Positions 1 through 7,018 are shown, counted from the first letter of the stretch. The stretch: DNA of 17,710 bases from Oscillibacter sp. UBA6647 (GCA_002455655.1 DKLF01000010.1:1-17710); one strand, 5' to 3'. The notes: generated by a model from the sequence alone, not told the origin. Numbers and translations are program-made.

Positions 1-80
1 TTCCAACCGGCGGTACAATGCACGGAAGTCGTTTGCTTTGAATATGATAGATTGCGGCCTGTGTATTGGAGGTAATTATT

Positions 81-332
81 TTGGAACTTGAAACTTGTCG
101 CAATAATGATACCGTTATGGATACCGTGATGATCGCGCGTATTCTTCGCGCCGAGCGCTGCCAGCTACTGGTTTGCGACTGCGCTACAAACCAAGAGGTT
201 GTTGTTCATGCAAACAATGCATGCTGCTTCTCCTGCGGTGAATGTGTGTGCATCCGTTACAGCGGAGCCATGACGATGAGTCTTCCCCCGCAGATTTCCG
301 CCACCTGTGTTGCGCGGCACTGTGGAAACTGA
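81..332 (+). CDS. Small Cys-rich hypothetical protein (83 aa)
   Basis: I do not recognise a named family. The TTG at 81 is chosen because GGAGG at 68-72 sits 8 bases before it; the longer reading from a TTG at 66 would place its start before its own ribosome site. The protein has 11 cysteines in 83 residues: C6, C27, C32, C34, C48, C49, C52, C55, C57, C76 and C81. The middle (about 16-75) alternates hydrophobic strands with turns and ends in a PPQISAT segment, which suggests a small beta-barrel (OB-like) fold, an inference only. A TATGAT at 43-48 could be a -10 element, but the -35 is poor. There is no signal peptide or membrane helix, so it is probably cytosolic. A strong terminator follows at once, so it appears to be the last or only gene of its transcript. 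Cysteine clustering suggests metal binding or redox function but is not proof. Confidence 0.6.
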   Translation: MELETCRNNDTVMDTVMIARILRAERCQLLVCDCATNQEVVVHANNACCFSCGECVCIRYSGAMTMSLPPQISATCVARHCGN

Positions 333-355
333 GCGTACTTTTTTCTCTATATAGA

Positions 356-389
356 AGAGAGGGCCGAAAGGCCCTCTCTGTTTTATTTT
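356..389 (+). terminator. Rho-independent terminator after the Cys-rich gene
   Basis: A perfect 10-bp stem (356-365 pairs with 370-379) closes a GAAA tetraloop and is followed by GTTTTATTTT. It lies 23 bases after the stop of the Cys-rich gene. On the other strand the hairpin is not followed by a clean U-run, so it acts mainly on plus-strand transcripts. Confidence 0.9.
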
Positions 390-443
390 AACCCTTGCGG
401 GCTGCTTTTTACGGCGCTACTCCCTATGGACATTGCCGCCATC

Positions 444-632
444 TTACTTATGCTTGTGGATAGCTTCCAACTCATAGACAATCCAAAAAGTCATGGCAGA
501 AGCTATGAACCAAATAAAACCTGTATGCCCCAGAAACATACCAATAAATCCAGCCATAAAAATGGATATCGCAGCCCCAATTGCAAGTCTGATTTTCGTA
601 TCTCTTATCGGTTTTTCTGGTAGATGGCCCAC
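444..632 (-). CDS. Small two-helix membrane protein (62 aa), coupled to coaX
   Basis: The frame starts at a GTG inside the last codons of coaX and overlaps it by 28 bases, so it could be translated by coupling; no strong ribosome site of its own is visible. After a basic N-terminus (about residues 1-15) come two hydrophobic stretches, about 16-35 and 38-54, separated by a Gly/His turn, and a short His/Lys-rich tail. It is most likely a small inner-membrane hairpin protein of unknown function. The opposite strand has a frame of similar length over the same bases, but it lacks a hydrophobic pattern and a ribosome site. The region is AT-richer than coaX. The start could lie further in, and the gene could be spurious. 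Confidence 0.5.
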   Translation of the reverse strand: MGHLPEKPIRDTKIRLAIGAAISIFMAGFIGMFLGHTGFIWFIASAMTFWIVYELEAIHKHK

Positions 633-1375
633 AGCCCGTCCATCAAAAGGTACTTGTCGTAGATAATCTCGTTCCGGCAGTACTTCACGATGATGGGCGC
701 GCTTCCTCCCGTGGCCACCACGCTGACGGTTTTCCCTCGAAACTCGTCCCGGATGCGGTCCAACACGCCGTCCAGCATCCCGGCAGTTCCGTAGATGATG
801 CCGGCGCGCATGCAGTCCTCTGTGTTTTTGCCGATGAGAGACTTGGGGTGCTGGAGGGAAATGGCGGGAAGCTGCGCCGCCCGGCGGCTCAAAGCCTCCA
901 GCGAGACGTTGACCCCCGGCAGTAAAAGCCCACCCTCATAGGTGCGGTCGTGGGAGATGACTCCGATGGTGATGGCGGTACCCATGTCGATGGTGACAAT
1001 GGGTGCGGCAAATTTCTCAAGAGCCGCCACCGCGTCCGCCACAATGTCGGCCCCCATCTGGGTCTGAAAGTCCATGCGGATGTTCAGGCCCGTTTTCACC
1101 CCGGGCCCCACCACCATGGGCGGCTTTCCCAGAAGACGGCCCACCGCCTTTTCCAGCATGAAATTCAGCGGCGGAACCACGCTGCACACAATGGCTCCGC
1201 TGACGTTCTTCAGATCGTAATGATACAGCGCAAATAAATTCATCAAGTCAATGCTGAACTGATCCGCCGTTCTGCGGATGTCCGTATCCAGCGCGGCCAG
1301 GAACTTCAGCTCCCTGTCTGGGCCGAACAGCCCCACGGACATATTGGAATTTCCCACGTCGATGGCCAGAAGCAT
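605..1375 (-). CDS. coaX: Type III pantothenate kinase (CoaX)
   Basis: This enzyme phosphorylates pantothenate with ATP, the first step of coenzyme A synthesis, in the cytosol. The 256-residue length is normal for the family. Visible ASKHA-fold motifs are DVGNSN (6-11, phosphate 1), VVGPGVKTGLNI (88-99), GAD at 108-110 with the catalytic-base Asp110, DMGTAIT (130-136, phosphate 2), GGLLLPGV (148-155) and ATGG (221-224). Two positions differ from the usual pattern: GADR is GADI here, and DFGTATT is DMGTAIT. These may mark a clostridial subfamily rather than loss of activity, because the acidic and Gly residues are kept. ATG 1375 has an AGGGAGGG-type ribosome site 8 bases upstream. A possible promoter lies in the divergent gap shared with ogt. 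Confidence 0.9.
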   Translation of the reverse strand: MLLAIDVGNSNMSVGLFGPDRELKFLAALDTDIRRTADQFSIDLMNLFALYHYDLKNVSGAIVCSVVPPLNFMLEKAVGRLLGKPPMVVGPGVKTGLNIRMDFQTQMGADIVADAVAALEKFAAPIVTIDMGTAITIGVISHDRTYEGGLLLPGVNVSLEALSRRAAQLPAISLQHPKSLIGKNTEDCMRAGIIYGTAGMLDGVLDRIRDEFRGKTVSVVATGGSAPIIVKYCRNEIIYDKYLLMDGLWAIYQKNR

Positions 1376-1405
1376 GTCGCAATCCCTCCCCTGTCTGATG
1401 CTTTT

Positions 1406-1434
1406 ATGGTATCACGTCCGGACAACTCTTGCAA
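1406..1434 (-). promoter_or_regulatory. Possible sigma-A promoter of coaX
   Basis: On the minus strand TTGCAA (1429-1434) is followed after 17 bases by TACCAT (1406-1411), which matches four of six -10 positions. TTGCAA is its own reverse complement, so the same six bases serve as the -35 of the divergent ogt promoter. The weak -10 makes this tentative. Confidence 0.35.
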
Positions 1435-1457
1435 GCGGAACTGCACTCTGCTATAAT
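1429..1457 (+). promoter_or_regulatory. Sigma-A promoter of ogt
   Basis: TTGCAA (1429-1434), a 17-base spacer and a perfect TATAAT (1452-1457), with an extended -10 TG at 1449-1450. It is the best promoter match in the window and lies 63 bases before the ogt start codon. Confidence 0.8.
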
Positions 1458-1520
1458 GATTTTATTAGTCGAACAGATGTTGCCTTCAACCATTTTCGGA
1501 ATTTGAAAGGAATTTTGCCT

Positions 1521-2039
1521 ATGGATACAATTTGCAAGCTTTCCTCCCCTTTGGGTCCCCTATGCCTTGCGTCGGACGGCACGGCGCTGACCGGGCTTTG
1601 GTTGGAAGGGCAGAAATATTTCGGCTCCACTCTTACGGGGCACGAAGAAACCGCTGCACTTCCGATTTTTAATCAAACGCGGGACTGGCTGGAGGTCTAT
1701 TTTTCAGGCCAGATTCCCGACGCTCTTCCGCCGCTGGCTCCCCAAGGCAGCGCATTTCGCCGGGAAGTATGGAAACTGCTGCTGGAGATTCCCCGGGGCG
1801 AAACCGTCACCTACGGCGCGCTGGCCCAGCGTCTGCAAGCACAGGGAACAGCCGCGTCGGCCCGGTCCGTGGGCGGTGCGGTAGGGCATAACCCCGTTTC
1901 CATTCTGATCCCCTGCCACCGGGTGGTTGGCGGCGACGGTTCTCTCACTGGCTACGCCGGGGGACTTGCTAACAAAATGCACCTGCTGGAGCTAGAGGGC
2001 GTGGATTTGGAAAAATTTCACCTTCCCAAAGGGAAATAA
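1521..2039 (+). CDS. ogt: Methylated-DNA--[protein]-cysteine S-methyltransferase (172 aa)
   Basis: This suicide DNA-repair protein moves the methyl group from O6-methylguanine (and O4-methylthymine) to its own cysteine. The signature PCHRV is at 131-135 with acceptor Cys132. The helix-turn-helix with its arginine finger is in ARSVGGAVGHNP (114-125, Arg116, Asn124), and the GYAGG loop is at 144-148. An N-terminal RNase H-like domain covers about 1-75. ATG 1521 is chosen over upstream in-frame starts because AAAGGA lies just before it, the promoter at 1429-1457 is upstream, and homology starts here. It is divergent from coaX. No Ada-type regulatory domain is present, so expression is probably constitutive. 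Past the stop, a weak hairpin GCAG-AGTA-CTGC (2084-2095) followed by seven Ts may terminate the transcript. Confidence 0.93.
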   Translation: MDTICKLSSPLGPLCLASDGTALTGLWLEGQKYFGSTLTGHEETAALPIFNQTRDWLEVYFSGQIPDALPPLAPQGSAFRREVWKLLLEIPRGETVTYGALAQRLQAQGTAASARSVGGAVGHNPVSILIPCHRVVGGDGSLTGYAGGLANKMHLLELEGVDLEKFHLPKGK

Positions 2040-2124
2040 TGCAGGTAAAGCAAATATACTTTACAAATAATTTGCAAATTGAAGCAGAGTACTGCATTTT
2101 TTTATTGGAAAGGACGCGGAGAGA

Positions 2125-2643
2125 ATGGATGAAACCATTGTTGTTAAGCAGTCAGGAAAAGGCGTTTTCCTGGTCATATGCATCATATTGGGAATGACCT
2201 TGCTTAGTGTGTTTCTACTGTTCGCAGATTTGATGGAAAGCCCTCTGCTGCAGATTGTGTTAAAAGTTTTTGCAGCTTTTAGTATTCTCCTTTATACTTT
2301 TTGCAATATTTTTATTATTAAAAAGGCGCTGTCAGGAAAGCCCCATCTTACGGTCACTGCAGATGGTATTTTAGAAAACAGCACTATCATTTCCTTCGGA
2401 TTTATTCCTTGGTGCGATATCGAATATATTTATCTTGACAGTATGATGGACAATGTATTTATTGAAGTTTTATTAAAAAATCAGGAAGCTTATATTGAAA
2501 AGCTTAGCGATGTGAAAAAATGGTTAGCGCGGTGGAACCTCAAGTTGGGGCATCAGCCTATTTCTATCTCGTTGAGCCCCAGCGCTGTCTCTCCGCAGGA
2601 CCTGATTGGAGAGCTCCAGAGACGGCACCTGGCGGCGCAGTAA
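2125..2643 (+). CDS. Two-helix membrane protein, STM3941-like (172 aa)
   Basis: The protein has two membrane helices (about 13-34 and 44-67), then a soluble domain of about 100 residues with alternating strands and an aromatic IPWCDIEYIYL segment (about 94-104). This looks like the small membrane proteins carrying a PH-like domain that are annotated as the STM3941 family. That assignment rests on general resemblance and the function is unknown. GGAGAG lies 4 bases before ATG 2125. A TATACT at 2055-2060 could be a -10, but there is no matching -35. The gene is clearly AT-richer than coaX, ogt and spoIVA around it, which may reflect transfer or membrane-protein codon bias. A strong terminator follows 28 bases after the stop. 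Confidence 0.75.
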   Translation: MDETIVVKQSGKGVFLVICIILGMTLLSVFLLFADLMESPLLQIVLKVFAAFSILLYTFCNIFIIKKALSGKPHLTVTADGILENSTIISFGFIPWCDIEYIYLDSMMDNVFIEVLLKNQEAYIEKLSDVKKWLARWNLKLGHQPISISLSPSAVSPQDLIGELQRRHLAAQ

Positions 2644-2671
2644 AATAGCCGTTAGTGACCCATACATACAA

Positions 2672-2708
2672 GCAGTGGGAAGCACAAAGTGCTTCCCACT
2701 GCCTTTTT
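2672..2708 (+). terminator. Rho-independent terminator after the STM3941-like gene
   Basis: A perfect 14-bp stem (2672-2685 with 2689-2702) closes an AAA loop and is followed by CTTTTT. It sits between the convergent stops of the membrane protein gene and spoIVA. The minus-strand side lacks a U-run, so spoIVA may rely on the hairpin alone. Confidence 0.9.
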
Positions 2709-2711
2709 CTA

Positions 2712-4187
2712 TTAGAGAATAATGCAGATCAGCCCGCCGCTGCCCTCGTTGATGATGCGGGTCAGCGTCTCCTGAAGCTTTTTCCGTGCGTCGTCGGGCA
2801 TCCGCTGGAGCTTATTTTGCAGGTCCTCGCTCACCAGCTCGTGGAAGCTGCGGCCAAAGATATTAGACTGCCAGATTTTGCTGGTGTCTCCCTCAAACTC
2901 CTGTAACAGGTAATTCACCATATCCTCCGACTGCTTTTCGTTCCCCACGATGGGACTGACCGCCGTCTCGATGTCGGCGCGAATCATGTGGATGCTGGGG
3001 GCGCTGGCCTTCAGGCGGACGCCGTACCGTCCCCCCTGCTTCATGATTTCCGGCTCTTCCAGCTTCAGCTCGTCAAGACCGGGAACCACAATGCCGTATC
3101 CGTTTTCCCGCACATCGTTCAGCGCGCCCGCCACCTTGTCATACTCTGTCTTCACAGTGGCAAGCCGGGTCAGCAGGCTCATCAAGTCCCCGTCGTCCGC
3201 CACGGAGAAGCCGGACTGCTCCGACAGCGTCCGATAAAACAGCTCCTGCGGCAGAAGCAGTACCGATGAGGCAACGCCGGTTCCAAGGTCGATGCCAGTA
3301 AGTTTGGCGGAGCTGATGTTCTCGCTCTTTCCAAGCTGCGCGATCACCCCGTCAACCTCCCGGATGTGGCGCAGCCCCATGGTCCCTTCCCGCACAGAGC
3401 CGTACAGTCCGGCCTTGATGGGGTGGTCCGCCGGAAGGGCGTCCACCCACGCGGGAAGGAACACATCCAGCTCCTGCATGGGGAACTCGTACAGCACAGC
3501 CTTCAATACATCCGCCACCGCCGCCTCGTCCAGTTCCAAACAGTTCACCGGCATACAGTTTACGTCGTAGTGGGCGGCAATGTCCTTCGCCATCGCCTGT
3601 ACCCGCTCGGATTTGGGCGAGTCGGAGTTCAGCAGGACGATAAATGGCTTTCCCAGCTCCTGAAGCTCCCGGATCACCCGCTCCTCCGCTTCCAGATAAT
3701 CCTCTCTGGGAATCTCTGAGATGGACCCATCGGTGGTGATGACGATGCCGATGGTGGAGTGCTCCGCAATCACTCTGCGGGTGCCAAGCTCCGCCGCCTC
3801 CATCATAGGAATCTCATGGTCGTACCAAGGAGTCGTTACCATGCGGGGCTGGTCGTCTTCCGTGGACCCGATGGCGCCCCGAACCATATACCCCACGCAG
3901 TCAATCAGCCGCACGGAAAACGCCGCCCCGTCGGACAGTTGAATCTGAACGGCCTCCTCCGGCACAAACTTTGGCTCCGCCGTCATGATGGTCCGTCCCG
4001 AGCCGCTCTGGGGCAGCTCGTCTCTGGCCCGCTCACGGCGGTAGACGTTTTCAATGTTGGGGATCACCTGCGTCTCCATAAACCGTTTGATAAATGTAGA
4101 TTTTCCCGTGCGTACCGGGCCTACCACACCGATGTAGATGTCACCGGCGGTCCGGGTGGCGATATTCTGATAGATGGTCGTATTCAT
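2712..4187 (-). CDS. spoIVA: Stage IV sporulation protein A, coat basement ATPase
   Basis: SpoIVA hydrolyses ATP to polymerise into the basement layer of the spore coat on the mother-cell side of the forespore outer membrane. At 491 residues it matches the Bacillus subtilis protein (492). A TRAFAC-type P-loop GPVRTGKST is at 23-31. The threonine-containing switch segment GRTIMTAEPKFVP is at 64-76, and the Walker B/G3-like LIDCVGY is at 94-100. The long helical middle and C-terminal regions needed for polymerisation and SpoVM contact are complete, and the C-terminal ending GGLICIIL is typical of the family. ATG 4187 has a GGACGGGGG ribosome site. A candidate sigma-E promoter lies at 4221-4249. 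The SpoVM-like and SipL-like genes are about 3-5 kb away on the same strand. Confidence 0.97.
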   Translation of the reverse strand: MNTTIYQNIATRTAGDIYIGVVGPVRTGKSTFIKRFMETQVIPNIENVYRRERARDELPQSGSGRTIMTAEPKFVPEEAVQIQLSDGAAFSVRLIDCVGYMVRGAIGSTEDDQPRMVTTPWYDHEIPMMEAAELGTRRVIAEHSTIGIVITTDGSISEIPREDYLEAEERVIRELQELGKPFIVLLNSDSPKSERVQAMAKDIAAHYDVNCMPVNCLELDEAAVADVLKAVLYEFPMQELDVFLPAWVDALPADHPIKAGLYGSVREGTMGLRHIREVDGVIAQLGKSENISSAKLTGIDLGTGVASSVLLLPQELFYRTLSEQSGFSVADDGDLMSLLTRLATVKTEYDKVAGALNDVRENGYGIVVPGLDELKLEEPEIMKQGGRYGVRLKASAPSIHMIRADIETAVSPIVGNEKQSEDMVNYLLQEFEGDTSKIWQSNIFGRSFHELVSEDLQNKLQRMPDDARKKLQETLTRIINEGSGGLICIIL

Positions 4188-4220
4188 AGCATCCCCCGTC
4201 CTTCTTGCAATCCTGCTTCC

Positions 4221-4249
4221 ACTCTATGTGGAAAGCCTGACAAGTATGA
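4221..4249 (-). promoter_or_regulatory. Candidate sigma-E promoter of spoIVA
   Basis: On the minus strand TCATACT (4243-4249) matches six of seven bases of the sigma-E -35 consensus KMATATT. After 14 bases comes CATAGAGT (4221-4228), which matches six of eight bases of the -10 CATACAMT. It lies about 34 bases before the spoIVA start codon. spoIVA is a sigma-E gene in the bacilli and clostridia studied, so the match is expected. An imperfect 20-bp dyad (4235-4254) overlaps the -35. Confidence 0.55.
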
Positions 4250-4319
4250 CAGGCAGGAGCCACCGAAAATTGCACAAAAGCCCGTCGCTTTTTTGCGGAT
4301 TCTTTTTGGATATCGCATA

Positions 4320-4348
4320 TTTACAGTTGTGTATTATCATGCTAAATT
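4320..4348 (+). promoter_or_regulatory. Sigma-A promoter of the amino acid ABC operon
   Basis: TTTACA (4320-4325), a 17-base spacer and TAAATT (4343-4348) with an extended -10 TG at 4340-4341. It stands in the AT-rich part of the 211-base gap divergent to spoIVA. GATAAT at 4349-4354 is an alternative -10 with TTGTGT as its -35. Confidence 0.6.
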
Positions 4349-4367
4349 GATAATTAACTAAATCAAT

Positions 4368-4380
4368 AGGGCGGCGCCCT
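4368..4380. promoter_or_regulatory. 13-bp GC-rich dyad just before the binding-protein gene
   Basis: AGGGCG-G-CGCCCT is perfectly symmetric around one base. It lies downstream of the predicted -10 and 18 bases before the start codon, where a bound repressor would block transcription or the RNA could sequester the start region. No regulator gene is adjacent. Its role is inferred from position only. Confidence 0.35.
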
Positions 4381-4398
4381 AAAAATGGAGGAATTGTA

Positions 4399-5289
4399 AT
4401 GAAAATGAAAAAGGTTCTGGCTCTGCTTGCCATGGCGGCAATTGTCGGTTCTCTTGCCGCCTGTGGCGGCACCGCGCCCGCAGGCAGCGAAACGCCCGGC
4501 TCCGCGTCGTCTTCCCCGGAGGCCGCGTCCGGCAGCGCGGCACGCACCACCTTTACCGTCGGCTTCGACGCGGAGTATCCCCCTTACGGCTTTATTGCCG
4601 ACGACGGAAGCTACGTGGGCTTTGATCTGGATTTGGCGCAGGAGGTCTGCGACCGCAACGGCTGGGAGCTGATTCGCCAGCCCATCGACTGGACCTCCAA
4701 GGACATGGAACTGGATGCGGGGAATATCGACTGCATCTGGAACGGCTTCACCATGACCGGCCGCGAGGAAAACTATACATGGGTAGGCCCCTACGTAAAT
4801 AACTCCATTATGTTTGTGGTGCGGTCTGACAGCGGGATTACGGACGCGGCGCAGCTTGCCGGAAAACCGGTGGTGACCCAGTCCGGCTCCTCCGCCCTCA
4901 CGGCGCTGACTGACGACCCCGGCGACGGCAGCAACGACGAAAATCTTGTTCTGGCCGCCTCCTTCTCTGCGCTGGACGAGGTCCCCGACTACAATACCGC
5001 CTTTATGAATCTGGAATCCGGCGCAAACGACGCCATTGCGGTGGACATCGGCGTGGCCAACTTCCAGTTGAAAACCCGTGGCTCCGACAAGTTTGTGATG
5101 CTGGAAAAGCCCCTGTCCACCGAGCAGTACGGCATCGGCTTCAAAAAGGGCAACACGGAGCTGGCCGATCAGGTAAAGGACACGCTGGATGACATGTGGG
5201 CCGACGGAACCTTCCAGAAAATTGCCACCACAGCCGCCACAACCTACGATGCGCCGGAGCTAGCTGATATGCTCTGCTACGGCGAATAA
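4399..5289 (+). CDS. Polar amino acid ABC transporter, substrate-binding lipoprotein
   Basis: A solute-binding protein (296 aa) of the family 3 (HisJ/GlnH) type delivers an amino acid to the permease encoded next. The N-terminus MKMKK, hydrophobic core and LAAC lipobox give lipid attachment at Cys22. A Ser/Gly/Ala/Pro-rich linker follows (about 23-48), and the binding domain starts near TFTVGFDAEYPPYGF. The GFTMTGREENYTWVGPYV segment holds the Arg that normally binds the substrate alpha-carboxylate. The VDIG segment supplies the Asp that usually binds the alpha-amino group. The specific amino acid cannot be told from the sequence. GGAGG at 4387-4391 precedes ATG 4399 by 7 bases. It is the first gene of a three-gene operon and is separated from the permease by a strong hairpin. 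Confidence 0.93.
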   Translation: MKMKKVLALLAMAAIVGSLAACGGTAPAGSETPGSASSSPEAASGSAARTTFTVGFDAEYPPYGFIADDGSYVGFDLDLAQEVCDRNGWELIRQPIDWTSKDMELDAGNIDCIWNGFTMTGREENYTWVGPYVNNSIMFVVRSDSGITDAAQLAGKPVVTQSGSSALTALTDDPGDGSNDENLVLAASFSALDEVPDYNTAFMNLESGANDAIAVDIGVANFQLKTRGSDKFVMLEKPLSTEQYGIGFKKGNTELADQVKDTLDDMWADGTFQKIATTAATTYDAPELADMLCYGE

Positions 5290-5302
5290 GCAGACTGCTT
5301 CC

Positions 5303-5334
5303 GTGAGGGCGGCGGGAAACCCCGCCGCCCTCAC
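5303..5334 (+). promoter_or_regulatory. Intercistronic 14-bp hairpin without U-run
   Basis: A perfect 14-bp GC-rich stem (5303-5316 with 5321-5334) closes an AAAC loop between the binding-protein stop and the permease start. The bases after it (CGGCAATTGAAG) contain no U-run, so it is not a normal terminator. Such hairpins often protect the 3' end of the upstream message, so the binding protein is made in excess over the permease; that role is inferred. Confidence 0.7.
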
Positions 5335-5363
5335 CGGCAATTGAAGAGCAAGGAGAATTTGGA

Positions 5364-6095
5364 ATGGTTTTGGCAAATGTACTCCAGCAACTGCTGACGG
5401 GCCTGTGGGCAGCCGTGCAGCTTTTTGTGCTGACGCTGGTGTTTTCCATGCCTTTGGGGCTTCTGGTGGCGCTGGGGCGGATGTCCGCCTGGGCGCCTCT
5501 GCGCCGTCTTGGCGCAAAAGGAGAAATGGTCGGGAAGAAACCGGGGAAAGCAGTGTCGGCACTGCGGGAATTCAAGCCCGTGCAGGCGTTGGTGCGGTTT
5601 TTTATCTCCGTCCTCCGGGGCACGCCACTGATGCTTCAGATGATGGTGGTGTATTTCGGACCCTACTACGTTTTCGGCATCAGTCTATCGGGCTATTCTC
5701 GATTGCTGGCGGCGGTCATTGCGTTTTCCATCAACTACGCTGCCTACTTCGCGGAAATTTATCGCTCCGGCATTCAGTCCATCCCACAGGGGCAGTATGA
5801 GGCCGCGCAGGTGTTGGGCTATGGCCGGAGACAGACTTTTTTTAAGATTATTCTGCCCCAGATGGTAAAGCGGGTCCTCCCTGCCGTCACCAATGAAGTA
5901 ATTACGCTGGTGAAGGATACGTCTCTGGCCTTCGTCATCGCATATCAGGAGCTGTTCAACGTTGCAAAGCAGATTTCCGCCGCCAACACCACCGTCCTCC
6001 CTCTATTTATTGCGGGAGCGTTCTACTTTTTGTTTAACAGTGTGGTGGCTTGGGGGATGGAACGTATTGAAAAACGTATGAGCTATTATAGCTGA
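5364..6095 (+). CDS. Polar amino acid ABC transporter, permease
   Basis: The inner-membrane permease (243 aa) is of the HisM/GlnP type and forms the channel with the ATPase encoded next. It starts with a hydrophobic helix (about 10-38). An unusually long basic loop follows (about 40-72, rich in Lys, Arg and Gly), then several more membrane helices. The EAA coupling motif, EAAQVLGYGRRQTFFKIILPQ, is at about 146-166 and docks on the ATPase. AAGGAG at 5350-5355 precedes ATG 5364 by 8 bases. The loop after helix 1 is longer than in typical HisM proteins. Since only one permease gene is present, it probably works as a homodimer. Confidence 0.93.
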   Translation: MVLANVLQQLLTGLWAAVQLFVLTLVFSMPLGLLVALGRMSAWAPLRRLGAKGEMVGKKPGKAVSALREFKPVQALVRFFISVLRGTPLMLQMMVVYFGPYYVFGISLSGYSRLLAAVIAFSINYAAYFAEIYRSGIQSIPQGQYEAAQVLGYGRRQTFFKIILPQMVKRVLPAVTNEVITLVKDTSLAFVIAYQELFNVAKQISAANTTVLPLFIAGAFYFLFNSVVAWGMERIEKRMSYYS

Positions 6096-6109
6096 GGAGG
6101 TGTCCGAGG

Positions 6110-6868
6110 ATGAAAGTGATGGAGTTGAACGGCGTCCGCAAGTCCTTTGACGGGACTGCGGAGGTGCTTCGGGACATTACCGTGAGCGTGGACAAGGGCG
6201 AGGTGGTGGCCATCATCGGTCCCTCCGGCTCCGGAAAGTCCACCCTGCTGCGCTGCGCCACATTGTTGACGGAGATGGACGGCGGCGAGCTGTCCTATTC
6301 CGGGAACAAAGCCGCATGGAACGATGCGCGTGGCAGAACGGTTTATGCCGGAGATCTGAAAAAGATACGGCGCTGCTTTGGGCTGGTTTTTCAGAATTTC
6401 AATCTCTTTCCCCATTATACAGTTTTGAAAAACCTGATGGACGCGCCTGTCAGCGTGGCGGGTAGGCACCGGACGGAGGTGGAGAGCGAGGCATTGGAGC
6501 TGCTGAAAAAAATGGGCCTTTCTGACAAAGCGGGATGCTATCCCTGCCAGCTTTCCGGCGGACAGCAGCAGAGGGTGGCTATTGCCAGAGCGCTGGCCAT
6601 GCAGCCGGAAATTCTGTTTTTTGACGAGCCCACCTCGGCACTGGACCCAGAGCTGACCGGCGAAATTTTAAAGGTCATCCGCCAGCTCGCACAGGAAAAA
6701 ATGACTATGGTGATTGTGACCCACGAAATGGCCTTTGCCCGGGATGTTGCGGACCGGGTGATTTTCATGGATGGTGGTGTCATTGTGGAGCAGGGCGCGC
6801 CCCAAGAGGTGCTTGGTACACCAAAGAAAGAGCGGACGAAGCAGTTTCTGGCCCGGTTTTCGAGTTGA
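6110..6868 (+). CDS. Polar amino acid ABC transporter, ATP-binding protein
   Basis: The cytosolic ATPase (252 aa) of the GlnQ/HisP family powers the transporter. Walker A GPSGSGKST is at 37-45, the Q-loop VFQNFNLFPH at 93-102, the signature LSGGQQQR at 148-155, Walker B ILFFDEP at 168-174, the D-loop SALD at 176-179 and the switch His205 in VTHEM. GGAGG at 6096-6100, directly after the permease stop, precedes ATG 6110. A short insertion (about 65-85) between Walker A and the Q-loop is slightly longer than usual. The operon ends at the shared terminator at 7019-7053. Confidence 0.95.
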   Translation: MKVMELNGVRKSFDGTAEVLRDITVSVDKGEVVAIIGPSGSGKSTLLRCATLLTEMDGGELSYSGNKAAWNDARGRTVYAGDLKKIRRCFGLVFQNFNLFPHYTVLKNLMDAPVSVAGRHRTEVESEALELLKKMGLSDKAGCYPCQLSGGQQQRVAIARALAMQPEILFFDEPTSALDPELTGEILKVIRQLAQEKMTMVIVTHEMAFARDVADRVIFMDGGVIVEQGAPQEVLGTPKKERTKQFLARFSS

Positions 6869-6912
6869 GACAACGAGGCCGCTCTTTGCAGCATCTTGTC
6901 GCCTCCGGCGGC

Positions 6913-6928
6913 AATCTAAATTTAGATT
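6913..6928. promoter_or_regulatory. Perfect 16-bp AT-rich palindrome
   Basis: AATCTAAATTTAGATT is perfectly self-complementary. It lies in the 221-base convergent gap after the ABC ATPase gene, followed by TGTTTGTTTC. It may be a regulator site or a weak first terminator hairpin; neither can be decided here. The rest of 6869-7018 holds no gene that I can support. Confidence 0.4.
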
Positions 6929-7018
6929 TGTTTGTTTCGGGATATATTTCGACCATGGATTCTTGTCCTGAACTTATGGAACACAGAGGCCGGCAGAATG
7001 CAGCGGCATAAGGACGAT

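Noticed and set aside
40..80. Sigma-G/F-like GAATA before the Cys-rich gene
   Set aside because: No -10 match at the right distance; it would overlap the ribosome site.
426..623. 65-codon plus-strand frame
   Set aside because: It lies opposite the two-helix protein, has no ribosome site and shows a polar, random-like composition.
1278..1520. N-terminal extension of ogt
   Set aside because: It overlaps coaX and its upstream gap, includes the predicted promoter and shows no family similarity.
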